Shown here: positions 31,701 to 43,300 of the stretch, piece by piece | Position numbering within the stretch: the first letter of the stretch is position 1 | Layout of the letters: each line of letters starts with the position of its first letter | Assembly (NCBI GenBank): GCA_041390025.1 | Contig: JAWKQR010000032.1 | Coordinates: forward strand, 1-64,000 | DNA: 64,000 nucleotides | Origin: JBFFMO01 sp041390025 | Lineage (GTDB): Bacteria; Myxococcota_A; Bradymonadia; Bradymonadales; Bradymonadaceae | Reading direction: 5' to 3' | The notes under the pieces: generated by a model | Told to the model about the DNA's origin: nothing | The model's database searches: none | What the model saw: the letters and a program-made list of their open reading frames with translations, nothing else | Made by a program: the position numbers and the translations under genes

Positions 31701-34432
31701 AACCAGCCGTCGCCTTTGTGACCTACGGCCGCGCACTTCGGGACCTTCCAAACTCCCCCGATGTGCGCTCACGCATCGAAGTCATCAGCGAGGAACTTGG
31801 CAATCAGGACGAGCTCATCGCCGTATACGAAGACTGCCTGGACGCCATTGGCGACGACATCAGCGCGCGCCGCAGCCTGTCCGAGCGCCTCGGGGTGCTG
31901 TACTACCAGCTCGAGGAACACGCCGATGCCATTCGGCACTTTGAAGCCGTGCTTGAGGCTGACGCGTACGATGGCGCGGCGCTGGACCACCTGGACAAGC
32001 TGTACCAGATCACGCGCAACTGGACGGCACTGGAAGGCGTGCTTGAGCGTGAACTAACCATCGCCCATCCCGCCCGCGTCAACGACGTCCGCTTCCGGCT
32101 CGGATACCTGCGGGAGGTGGTGTTCGAGCGCGTTCTGGACGGGTTTGACCTCTACCGTCAGGTGGTCATCGATGAACCGACACACGCGGGTGCCGTCGAT
32201 GCCATCAATCGATTGGCCGATGTTCCGGACCTGTGTCAGGGCGCATGTGCTCTGCTTGAGCCCATTTTCCAGGACAGTCGCGATTGGGAACGCCTGTCGA
32301 GGATCTTGATGCTCAAGCTCGAGACTCAGGATCACGCGTCGGAGCGCGCGATGACCCTCGAACGACTCGGCGATATCGAAGCGAATGAGTTGGGACGCCC
32401 ATCGGTGGCCTATGCCTACTATGGCCGTTCCCTGCGCGAGGAACCCAACAACACCGACGTGCAGGCACGGCTCGAAGCCCTCGCCGCTGACAACGAGCTG
32501 CATGAGGAGTTGGTGGCGTTGTACGAGGACATCATCGCCGAACTCAACGACCCCATTCGCATCGTGGAGTTTGCTTTGGTGGCTGGTCGGGTCGCCGCCG
32601 AGAACTTGGGTGCCTTTGAAGAGTCGATCAAACTGTACCGAAAGGTGCTGGACCTTGACGTCGAGAACCGCACGGCCATCGAAGCTCTGGAGGCCATTGC
32701 GCGCCACCAAGGCAACTCCGAGGCCCTCGCCAACGTCTTGCAGCGCAAAGCCGATGTGACGTTTGAGCCCGACGAGCGCTTTGCCGTGCTCGTTGAGCTC
32801 GGGCGAGTGCGGAACGTCCGCGAGGAGTTTGATCTCGCCATCGACGCGTATCGCGACGCGCTGCTCATCGACGAAAGCAGCATCGATGTCATGATGGCGC
32901 TTGTGGATCTGCTCGAGATCACCGAGCAGTACGCCTCGTTGGTGGAGCTGCTGCAACGGCTGGTTCAGTTTGTGGACACCAATGAAGAACGGTTTACGCT
33001 GTTCGTGCGCACCGGCCAGTACCAGCGGGTGCTGCTCAAGGATCCCTACGGGGCCCTGGACGCGTACCGCGCTGCGTTGGACTACCAACCCGACAACACC
33101 GATGTGCTGGTCTCCTTGGACGAACTCTATGTGGAGACTGAAAACCACGAAGCGCTGCGAGAGGTCTTGCTTCGACGCCTGGAGCTCGCGGAACCCAGCG
33201 AGCGCCTTGGCCTGCTGGTCCGGAGCGCGACCCTGAGCTACGAGAAGTTCTCGGACCTCGCCCGGGCCATCGAGGACTTCGAGGCGGCCATGCAGATCGA
33301 CGCCAACGACCCCGGCGTGATCGCAGCGCTCGACCGATTGTACCGCGCCGAGCACCGCTGGGATGACGTCCTGGCACTCTACGATCGTGTCATCGCCGAC
33401 GCCTCGCACGATCTCCATCGCGTGTGTGAGCTTCGGGTCACCATGGCGGACATCTACGCGAACCACATGGGGCGGCCCGACGACGCCATCGCGCAGCTGA
33501 ATGCCGTCCTAGAGCTAAACGCTGGCCATAACGGCGCGCTGACGGTGCTCGCGGACTTGCACGAGAAACAGGGAGACTGGAGCAGCGTTCTGGAGATCCT
33601 CAGCCGCCAAGCGGCTGCGTCACCAACCAACGAGGAGCGAGCGGCAGCGTACCTTCGTCGCGCGCAGATACACGAGCAGCTCAACGATCCGGCCAACGCA
33701 GCGACCGATTACGTGCGTGTCATCGAGCTGTTCCCCACGCACGAAGTTGCTATGCCGTCCTTGAAGGCATTGTACCAACGGCTGGAAGCCTACGAGCAGC
33801 TCTACGCGATGTTGGAGTTCGAAGCGGCGTATCGTGCCGATGCCGAGAAGATCCCGCTGTTTCGAGATGGCAAAGCTGGCCCGCGAGAAGATGAACGACC
33901 CGGCGCGACGTGTTAGCGCGCTTGAACGTGCGAGCGCTCTCGCACCGGGAGACCTCGCGCGGTCGTTGAGCCTCTCTTGGATGCGTACATTTCGGCAGGC
34001 GCCTTTGACCGAGCGGAGCCGTTGTTGGTCTCGATCGTCGCGCAGCTTCGCGAAGATCGGAAATTGAAGGACGTCGTGCGGTTTCTGCACCTTCAGGGCA
34101 AACTCGCCGAGCAGAAGGGAGACCTCGACGCGGCATTTGAGGCGTATGAAGGCGTGCACAAAGTGGACGCCTCGTACATTCCCAACCTGCTCTCCCTCGG
34201 CCGAATGTTGTACCGCCGCGAGGACTGGGACGGGGCACTGAAAATGTTCCAAACCCTGCTGTTGCATCAGATGAACATTGACCAAGACCAAGATAAGGTT
34301 GACGTTTATTACCACCTTGGAATGGTCCGTTGGCATCAAGGCGACCCCAGACGTGCGAAGGACATGTTCTCACGCGCGCTCTCGATTGACGCGAAACACG
34401 AACCGACTAAGCAGGCATTGAGCCAACTTTAA
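22757..34432 (+). CDS. Giant TPR-repeat protein, ~3,890 residues
   Basis: An uninterrupted frame runs from the ATG at 22757 to 33916 (3,719 residues). Two shifts, near 33858 and 33967, connect it through ...EMAKLAREKMNDPARR... to the final frame that ends at 34432. The sequence is almost entirely TPR/HAT-type helical repeats with a ~72-residue period, each unit like 'ALERLYEQ.RW..L..VLERRA...D...LRLARVQE..L.D...AI..Y..VL..DP', about 45-50 units. Residues ~290-420 form a low-complexity acidic linker that separates the first ~3 repeats from the rest. No signal peptide or membrane segment is seen, so it is probably cytoplasmic. It is divergent from the Tol operon. Function unknown; the shape suggests a very large scaffold. 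Confidence 0.9.
23720..23779 (+). repeat. Four tandem copies of a 15-bp unit
   Basis: The unit GCGGCGGAAGAAGCA occurs four times in perfect register and encodes AAEEA repeats within the acidic linker of the giant TPR protein. The unit length is a multiple of three, so copy-number change keeps the frame. It is a likely site of slippage variation between strains. Confidence 0.95.
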
Positions 34433-34451
34433 GAACTCACGAGGAAGTTGC

Positions 34452-34751
34452 ATGACTACGGAAGAACTCGTCGACGCTGGATTCCCGACTGAAAACTGGC
34501 CCGAAGATTTGCCGATGCCCGGTGAGTCAAATATCGGGGAGGCCGTCTCCGGAACGCAGAAACTGTTTCGGTACCAAACTCAGGCCGACGGCCGCACGTT
34601 CGCCATGGAGGTCGTGGTCGACCTCGCAACAGTCCCCAATCCTGCGGAAGGTGTTGGGTTCATGCTCAACCAGTTCGCGTATCTGTGGCGCACCAACAAA
34701 GACGGCATCGCGGTACAGCCAGACGGAAGTTGCCGACGCGTTAACTTCTGA
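34452..34751 (+). CDS. Small protein of unknown function
   Basis: The protein is 99 residues (MTTEELVDAGFPTENWPEDLPMP...), with a hydrophilic alpha/beta-type composition and no signal peptide. It begins 19 bases after the giant TPR gene and is preceded by GAGG. Its stop overlaps the start of the phosphatase gene as TGATG, so the three genes probably form one transcript. I do not recognise a family. The C-terminus may be affected by a frameshift. Confidence 0.6.
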   Translation: MTTEELVDAGFPTENWPEDLPMPGESNIGEAVSGTQKLFRYQTQADGRTFAMEVVVDLATVPNPAEGVGFMLNQFAYLWRTNKDGIAVQPDGSCRRVNF

Positions 34752-35230
34752 TGGGGCGCAAGAAAGTAATGTTCTTCTGTTTGGGGAACATCTGTCGATC
34801 ACCGGTGGCCGAAGGGGTTTTTCTCCACCACATCGAGCAGCGCGGCTTGGGTCACACGTTTCATGTCGAATCCAGCGGAACCAGCGCCTACCACGTCGGC
34901 GAGGCACCAGACCCTGGCAGTCGTGAGGTTGTCGCTCGTCGGCTCGGCGCTGATATTTCTGGGCAGCGCGCACAACAGCTGACCCGCAGACATCTCGATG
35001 AATTCGACGTCTTGGTCGCCATGGACGGCAACAACCGTCGAGACGCGCTCGCGATGCGTCCGAACGCCAAAATCTTGTTACTCCGGGACTTTGACCCCGC
35101 GGATCGCGGGGCAGATGTGCCTGATCCATGGGGTGGCGGAATCTCCGAGTTCGAACGCGTGTTCGACATCGTCAACCGCTCCACCCTCCACCTTATTGAA
35201 TGGCTGCTGCAGCCTGAGGAAGACCGATGA
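34751..35230 (+). CDS. Low-molecular-weight protein tyrosine phosphatase
   Basis: The protein is 159 residues. The N-terminal active-site loop CLGNICRSPVAEG follows the C-x5-R-S rule (Cys10, Arg16), and the general-acid Asp lies in VPDPWGGG near residue 125. These are diagnostic for the LMW-PTP family, which dephosphorylates phosphotyrosine or similar phospho-residues. Its start overlaps the preceding stop, and its stop overlaps the ferritin-like start (ATGA). No tyrosine kinase is visible in the window, so the substrate is unknown. Confidence 0.92.
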   Translation: MGRKKVMFFCLGNICRSPVAEGVFLHHIEQRGLGHTFHVESSGTSAYHVGEAPDPGSREVVARRLGADISGQRAQQLTRRHLDEFDVLVAMDGNNRRDALAMRPNAKILLLRDFDPADRGADVPDPWGGGISEFERVFDIVNRSTLHLIEWLLQPEEDR

Positions 35231-35647
35231 ACAACGAAAAACTCCTGTCCATGCTTAACGATGCACTCGCGTTCGAGCTGCGCGCCTCCATCATGTACGC
35301 ACATTACGCGGCTTATGTTTCGGGCATTCATCGATTGCACCTCCAGCCTTACTTCGAGGCCGAGGCCACAGAATCCAACATGCATGCACAAACGGTACGC
35401 CAGGCCATCGTCAAGCTCGGCGGCGAGGCCGTCACAGACCGCGATCCACTGACGATTCAGCACACCAAGGATTATCGCGAAATCCTCCACGCCTGCCTCG
35501 AAACCGAGAAGCGCGCGGCGGAATCCAAACTATGGCGGCATCCTTGAGATGCTCAAGGACGACCTTGAGGAGCTGTACGACTCGCTGCAGCAGATTTGCT
35601 GGCACAGGCTTCGCGCCGTCGAAGGCTCACACACGCCTCACATGTGA
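35227..35647 (+). CDS. Ferritin-like/bacterioferritin-type protein, one frameshift
   Basis: The frame begins MNNEKLLSMLNDALAFELRA, with Glu ligands typical of a four-helix ferritin-like fold. It continues YFEAEATESNMHAQTVRQAI, where an ExxH-type pair supplies metal ligands. The raw frame ends at 35547, but a one-base shift near 35528 gives NYGGILEMLKDDLEELYDSL and a stop at 35645-35647. The reconciled protein is ~139 residues. It resembles small bacterioferritin/DPS-like proteins that bind iron and limit oxidative damage. It is coupled to the phosphatase upstream. Confidence 0.7.
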
Positions 35648-35648
35648 C

Positions 35649-36037
35649 CTACCACTGTGGCAGCGGCACCGAAGCAGTTTGCTGCCGTCAACGGTCACCA
35701 TCTCGACCTCCCCTTCTGCACACAGCGTGGACCTTTCCAAGCCGCTTGGTGAAAAACCACGCGGTACTTGGATTCGTTGCGCCACAGGCTGCGAATCTCC
35801 AACACATCGCCCAGCCGCGCGCCTTCTTTATTGGAATGTCAGAGGCGACTTTGTTGCCACCTTTTCAAAGCTAACCTTGTGTTCTCGGGTAGCTCCACAG
35901 GGTTTTGCCGCAATCGCGGCGTTCTGGCTTGCTCGAAGTACTTTAAATAGTTGGCGTGGAGTGACGCGCGACGCCGCTGAGGTATTGAAAAGCTGTCTTC
36001 TTCATTGGTAAAGAACTGGAACCGGGTGCGTGTGCAT
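35649..36037 (-). CDS. Hotdog-fold acyl-CoA thioesterase (YbgC/4HBT-like), heavily frameshifted
   Basis: No long frame survives, yet translating the minus strand in shifting frames recovers an ordered thioesterase. It has SGVARHS then HANYLKYFEQART (the family's catalytic-region motif), ARLGDVLEIRSLWRNESKYR, VVFHQAAWK, GEVEMVTVDGSKLL and a terminal PVPLPQW with TAG at 35649-35651. The ATG at 36037 gives about 130 residues, the normal size for YbgC-type enzymes. At least four single-base indels are needed. The gene lies downstream of hemW on the same strand and converges with the ferritin-like gene. Whether it is truly broken or mis-assembled cannot be told. Confidence 0.6.
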
Positions 36038-36065
36038 CCCAGAGAAGAGTTTTGCGAGCAAGTTC

Positions 36066-36088
36066 GACAATGAATTTATATCATTGTC
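36066..36088. repeat. Perfect 8-bp inverted repeat
   Basis: GACAATGA and TCATTGTC are separated by the AT-rich 7-base loop ATTTATA. The element sits upstream of the reconstructed thioesterase and near the end of hemW, both leftward. It could be an operator. No T-run follows in a position that would make a clear terminator. Confidence 0.55.
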
Positions 36089-36129
36089 CCCTTCGGCGCA
36101 GTAGGGCACACGACATGCGGCGGCGTCGA

Positions 36130-37224
36130 ACAACCAATCCAGCTGCTACGGCTTCGGTCTACCGCTTTCCGAAAATGACGTCAGCGAGCGAAGACGAAGT
36201 AACCGACGCCTAGTTCGTGATGCAGGAAATCAGTCGATACCACCATCGGCTGAGCTTCGCTCGATCAAGTGGTCCCGCGCGGTCAGACGCTCGACCTCGC
36301 CGGGTGCGAGCCGGATCATTCTGGTAGCGCTTCAGATTTCACCGTTCGTTATTGGCGCGACGCCCAGACAAAGCTGTCCTCCCCGATCCGCATGCTGTGG
36401 GCGCCCAGTCCAACCCCCAAATGCCTCCCCACCCTCCCCAATAATTGCGGTTGTGGCTGTTACCCGGCTCTCGTGACCCAACGCGGCATAATTCGACACC
36501 TCGTATTTCCGCAAACCCAGCTGTTCGAGGTGACGGGCGACATTCAACATGTCGGCGGTCGCGTCATCGTCACCTGCCGCAGAGTTCCTTGCCGAGCATC
36601 GGCGACCAAATACGGTGTTCGGTTTCGATCGTCAGCTCGTAGACCGACGCATGTCGCAGCCCCAGGGCCGTGACGATTTCGAGGTCAGCCTCCAGCTCAT
36701 CTAGGGTATGGCCGGGCCCGCCAACAATCAGGTCCATTGTGACGTGTTCAAACACATCCAACGCCAACAGCGCCAACGACGTCCGCGCGACGTCAAACGT
36801 GTGGTTCGCCCCAACGTTTCGAGGTAACGCGCGCCTGAAACTGAACACCCAGACTAACACGCGTGACGCCGACGGTCAGCGCCAGTGTGCCAGCCGCGCG
36901 CCGTGACGTGGTTGGGATTGACCTCCAGGGTCACCTCACGCGATTGAGGTGCCAGCGCGCTAAGGCTGCCTGAACGACGCGCTCCAGATCCGAGTCTGAA
37001 AGCGCGGTTGGTGTTCCCCCGCCCAGGTAAACGGTTCGAAGGTCACGCCCGTCCACTTCTGGCGCCCGCGTTGAAAGCTCCCAAAGCAGCGCATCGACGT
37101 AGCTTCTGTGAGATGTGGCCGGGCGGACGACGACTGCAAAGTCGCAATACGGACACAGACGGTCGCAAAATGGGATGTGGACATACAGTCCGGCAGGAGC
37201 GCCCGAAAGGCGTTTTATGGTCAT
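36130..37224 (-). CDS. hemW: HemW-like radical SAM protein, multiple frameshifts
   Basis: The start is clear: MTIKRLSGAPAGLYVHIPFC followed by DRLCPYCDF, the C-x3-C-x2-C iron-sulfur motif with Phe after the last Cys, as in HemW (not the four-Cys HemN). HemW is a heme chaperone related to coproporphyrinogen oxidase. VYLGGGTPTAL, EVTLEVNPNH, RVSLGVQFQ, DLIVGGPGHTLDEL, HASVYELTIE and KYEVSNYA follow in changing frames. The 3' end is especially poor; HemW-like sequence seems to continue to about 36130. The ATG overlaps the upstream gene as ATGA. The density of indels makes this the least reliable part of the window. Confidence 0.75.
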
Positions 37225-37727
37225 TTTGCGAGGCCAACCAAGTCGATGTCCAGGCGCCCTTCACGCGCGCGGACCTCAAGCAGCTCGGGCTTGATGTCTT
37301 CGGTTCCCTTCTCACCCGGACGCGGCGACTTCTCGAGCTGCTCCCACTCGGTACGTCCCCATTGACGCGGAATCCAGTAGTAGTACTCGAAGTCCTCGGA
37401 CTGCAGCACCATGCGTTTTCCGGCGGGCACAATGTCAGTCTTGTAGAGAAAGTTCCGGTTGAGCACGACGCGGACGTTGGTCCAATCGTCGTTGCTGCGA
37501 TTCTCGATAAAGAATATCTGACGGTCCAAAGGCTTGATGGTGTCGAATCCATAGGTCGCGCCGAGTTCGTTGTCTGCGCTTCCACCGGATGCCACCCACG
37601 CCAACGTCGCGACGCAAATCACGGCGTAGACCACCAACGTGGCGACCTTCTCCATTTGGTAACGGGACCCACCGCGCAGCAAACTCTCCATCTGCGTTCG
37701 AACTTGGTCCAAAACCTGTGCGGCCAC
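37221..37727 (-). CDS. Single-pass membrane protein of unknown function
   Basis: The 168-residue protein has a short N-terminal cytoplasmic helix, one membrane segment (VATLVVYAVICVATLAWVAS), and a ~120-residue extracytoplasmic domain. That domain contains DRQIFFIENRSNDDWTNVRV and later WIPRQWGRTEWEQLEKSP, which looks beta-rich. Its stop overlaps the hemW start (ATGA). It is divergent from the elb-like cluster across 250 bases. I do not recognise a family. Confidence 0.7.
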   Translation of the reverse strand: MAAQVLDQVRTQMESLLRGGSRYQMEKVATLVVYAVICVATLAWVASGGSADNELGATYGFDTIKPLDRQIFFIENRSNDDWTNVRVVLNRNFLYKTDIVPAGKRMVLQSEDFEYYYWIPRQWGRTEWEQLEKSPRPGEKGTEDIKPELLEVRAREGRLDIDLVGLAK

Positions 37728-37845
37728 GTTTCACCTGATCGTGTTGGGTCTACGGGGAGTGTAAACCACAACGGTCCAAAGTGGCCAGCGTCGACCGGCT
37801 TCCAGTGACAGCCGGGTGTCGACCAGACCAACGTGCGGTCGTTCC

Positions 37846-37864
37846 GACTCGTGACTCACGAGTC
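37846..37864. promoter_or_regulatory. 19-bp palindrome upstream of the elb-like cluster
   Basis: GACTCGTG-ACT-CACGAGTC is a perfect 8-bp dyad with a 3-base centre. It ends 15 bases before the -35 box of the predicted promoter at 37880. That position fits an activator, or a repressor site for the divergent gene. It is outside any coding region. Confidence 0.6.
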
Positions 37865-37879
37865 ATTTAGAATGCCGAC

Positions 37880-37908
37880 TTGACAAGCATTTATGCGGTC
37901 CTTATCAA
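37880..37908 (+). promoter_or_regulatory. Sigma-70 type promoter of the elb-like cluster
   Basis: A perfect TTGACA at 37880-37885 is separated by 17 bases from TATCAA at 37903-37908. The first gene starts at 37980, leaving a leader of about 65 bases. The palindrome just upstream supports a regulated promoter. Confidence 0.6.
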
Positions 37909-37979
37909 GTTCACCCTGCGCGTGACCGGTTTCTTTTTTGGTCGTTGATTTGTTTCGCGCGCTTCCATGGAGTTACGAA

Positions 37980-38663
37980 ATGGGCCATCAATCGACCCGT
38001 GGTTCCGCGGCGTTTTACGATGTGGACGGCACCCTGATTAAGACGAACGTGGTTCACGCTTACGCGTACTACGCCGTCAACGCTCCGAAAATCTCGGACC
38101 GCATCGGCCGTACAGCCTCTCTCGTCGCGAGCCTTCCGCTCTACTGGGTCGCCGACAAGTACGACCGAAAATGGTTCAACGACGCCTTCTACAAGAACTA
38201 CGCAGGATTTACCGAAGACCGGCTGATCGTGTTGGGCGAAGAACTCTTCGACAACGTCATTCGACCGAACCTGTTTAAAGGTGCGAAAGATTTGATCCAA
38301 CGGTCTCAGGGTCAAGGACATCGCCAAGTGCTCGTTACAGGAGCGCTGGATTTCGCCACCAAACCGCTCGCTGACTTTCTAGGTGTGGACGATTTCGTCG
38401 CCAATCGCCTGGAATTCAACAAAGACGGCATCGCCACGGGCCAGCTCAAAAAGCCAATGTTGGCGGGCGCAAACAAGGCGCTGTGGGTGCGACGTTACGC
38501 CGAAGAGCACAACCTCGATCTCGACCGTAGTTTCGCCTACGCAGACAGCGGAAGCGACCTGCCACTGCTGTCGGTGGTAGGCAACCCCTGCGCGGTCAAT
38601 CCTGACTTTCGGCTTCGAACCACGGCGAAAGCCTACCAGTGGCCGATTTTGAACCTCGACTGA
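37980..38663 (+). CDS. HAD-IB family phosphatase, first gene of elb-like cluster
   Basis: From the ATG at 37980 the protein is 227 residues. Motif I is FYDVDGTLIKTN, with the nucleophile Asp and its partner. Motif II lies in VLVTGALDF, and motif IV in SFAYADSGSDLPLL. The SerB-like subfamily IB includes enzymes that dephosphorylate lipid phosphates or phosphoserine. Its place next to an acyl reductase/acyltransferase megaenzyme suggests a lipid-phosphate substrate. It ends 28 bases before the next gene. The myxobacterial elb cluster is recalled to contain a similar gene; the match is inferred. Confidence 0.85.
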   Translation: MGHQSTRGSAAFYDVDGTLIKTNVVHAYAYYAVNAPKISDRIGRTASLVASLPLYWVADKYDRKWFNDAFYKNYAGFTEDRLIVLGEELFDNVIRPNLFKGAKDLIQRSQGQGHRQVLVTGALDFATKPLADFLGVDDFVANRLEFNKDGIATGQLKKPMLAGANKALWVRRYAEEHNLDLDRSFAYADSGSDLPLLSVVGNPCAVNPDFRLRTTAKAYQWPILNLD

Positions 38664-38691
38664 TTTTCCTGTCACGAAAGATAAAGCTTCG

Positions 38692-40281
<1,590 letters not shown>

Positions 40282-40304
40282 TCGTTGGCCCAAAGAGGTT
40301 CGGA

Positions 40305-43300
40305 ATGACCGGAAAAAAAGAGAAGAATGGCAAGGCGAACGGCACGAATGGCACGAACGGCCACGCGAAACAGCACTTAAATGGGCTTTGGCCGCCGAAA
40401 ACCTCGTGGCACGGACGACCTGCATCGGTCGCCCTGCCCGCGTCCGTGTATGCCGAACCCTCCAATTTGCTCTCGGTGGCGGACACCCTGCGCGGCGCGA
40501 AACTGCTTGTGACCGGAACCACAGGATTCCTAGCAAAAGTGTTCGTCGCGCAGCTGCTTCAGTTTCATCCGGACATCGACCAACTCTATCTTCTCATCCG
40601 CGATCAGCGTACACGCACGGCCGAACGTCGATTCTACGAGGAAATCGTTGCCTCCAACTGTTTCGACACCCTTCGCCAAACCTACGGAGATGGCTTCGAC
40701 GGCTACCTGCATGAGAAGATCACCGTCCTTGGCGGCGACATCACGGAGGACCATCTGGGACTCCCAGAAGACGAAGCGCGCGCCCTTTCCGCGACCTTGG
40801 ATCTGGTCGTAAACTCTGCGGGCCTAACGAACTTCAATCCCAACCTCGAGAGCGCCCTTCGGATCAACACGCTCTCGGCGAATCACATCCTGGATTTCAT
40901 CCGGCTCGGAGGCTCGCGCGCAAAACTGCTGCACGTGTCGACGACATTCGTCGCAGGGCGCACCCAGAAAGCGAGTCCCGAGATCCTTCCGGGCCCTACG
41001 GTCTACCCCGCCTACGACGACGTGCAAGTTGAGCTCGACGCGCTGCGTGAAATCGCAGACTGCATGGCGCTCGTGGAACACGCGCGCACCCTCAGCCTCG
41101 ACCAAGAGAGGCAGAGCATTTTCCACAAGGCCGCCCGCGATTGGCTAAAGGCCGAGAACATGCGCCCCGACGATCACACCGCGTTTGAGCGGCGTGTCAA
41201 AGTCGAGCGCGCTGCCTGGGTCAAACGATGGCTATCCAACGCCGGGCGCGAACGCGCGAACCACTGGGGTTGGGTCAACATCTACACGTACACAAAATCG
41301 CTTGGCGAACGACTGCTCGTCGAGACCGCAGGCGATGTCGAGTACGCGATTTTTCGCCCAGCGATCATCGAAAGCTCGATGGCGTACCCGTTTCCCGGGT
41401 GGAACGAGGGCGCGAACACCTCCGCGCCACTCTCGTACCTCATTACAAAAGGCCACCGCCTTATCCCCGGCGGTGCGACAAACGCGTTGGACGTCATCCC
41501 GGTAGACTATGTGACCGGAGCAATGCACGCGATTTCGGCCGCGCTCATGACCGGGCGCCACGAAAAGATTTATCACTGCGGCTCGAGCGATCTGAATCCG
41601 ATCTCGGTCGGCCGCTGCGTTGAGCTGACCCAGCTCGGCGCGCGCAAGCTGATTGATCGCGAAGTCGCCACGCCCCAGTGGAAAAAACTGGTCCTCAAGT
41701 CGTTGGACTCCGTCGTGGTTGACGACAAGACGTTCCAACGTCAGTCACTCCCTGCGCTGGCGAAGTCGGCCCGCGCAGTCTCGGGCCTTTTGTCGAAGCT
41801 GCCGACCAAACAGATGGGAGGTTTGGGGTCGGCACTCAAAGCGGCGCAGAAACAGGTCGACACCGTCAGCCGCATGGCGGCAACGGGTGAGAAGATTTTT
41901 GAACTGTTCCTGCCGTTCACCCACGACAACCGATACACGTTCATCGCGCAGAACCTAAAGAACCTGGGCGACTCGCTCGTGGTCAGCGAACGCTCACGTT
42001 ATGGCTGCCCCATCCAAGATCTGGACTGGCGCCACTACTGGATCGACGTCCGGGTAGGCTTGAACAAGTGGGTTTACCCGGTCCTTGAGGACAAGCTTCG
42101 CCAAGACCCACGCGAGACCTACACCTACACGGACCTCGTCGATTGTTCCGACGCCACGGCGGCCAACTACGCCACCAAGGTCGCGCTGCAACACCATGAT
42201 CACGGCATCGTGGAGCGCTACACGTACGGTCAATTCAAAGAACACGCGGAGCGTGCCCAATCGTACTTCCGAAGCACAGGAATCGGCGAGGGTTGCTCGG
42301 TGCTCTTGGCATCCGAGAACCGCCCCCAATGGGGCATGGCGTACTTCGGCATGCTCAAAGCTGGCGCGATCGCCGTCCCTGTCGACGCCGAATCCAACGC
42401 GAAGCAGTTGGCCAACATCATCGCGTCCTCACGCGCGGCAGCAATCGTTGTCTCCGAACGCGTGTTCGAACGTCTTGGGGCCGAGCTGGAGGAACTGCTC
42501 AACCAGCGTGAACTGCCGACGCGGATCGTGTTGCTCGACCACCTCTTCACGCTCGCGCTTCCCGCACCGGAGGACGCCGGGGTGGTGCTGCGCACGTTCG
42601 ACGAGCCAACGGAGGTCGCGAGCCTTATCTTCACGTCCGGCACAACGGGCGACCCCAAGGGCGTGATGCTGTCGCACAAGAACTTCACGTCCCTGATTCA
42701 CTCGTTGGACGGAACGTTTCGCATCACCGACCGCGATGGCTTCTTGTCGGTCCTGCCGCTTCACCACACGTTCGAGTTCGCTGCCGGCTTTTTGGTCCCC
42801 ATTTCCAAGGGCGCGACCATTACCTACATGGAAGAACTCTCGGGAGACGAACTGCGCGGTGCGATGAACTCGACCAAGATTTCGGCACTCATCGGGGTGC
42901 CGGCGCTGTGGCAATTGCTACACCGGTCGATCAAACAACGGGTGGACGCCAGCGGCCCAATGGCTCAGACAGCGTTCAAGAACATGGTCGCGCTCAACCG
43001 GAATCTTCGCGATCGGGCAGGCGTAAACGTCGGACCGGTGCTCTTTGGTGCGGTTCACCGCGCCTTTGGAAACCACCTCAAGTACATGATCTCCGGCGGA
43101 GCGAGCCTCCCAGAGGACGTGCTCGAAGCGTTCCATGCACTCGGATTCGACCTGTACGAAGGATACGGACTCACCGAAGCAGCACCTGTGCTGACCGTGT
43201 CGCGCCCCCAAGATGGCCTCAAACCAGGCAGCGTTGGCAAGGCCATCCCAGACGTTGAAGTTGAAATCCTCAACGCCGATGAAAATGGCGTTGGCGAGGT

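Noticed and set aside
32054..33466. 470-residue minus-strand open frame inside the giant TPR gene
   Set aside because: The composition reflects the antisense of TPR codons in a GC-rich gene. No family motif is seen.
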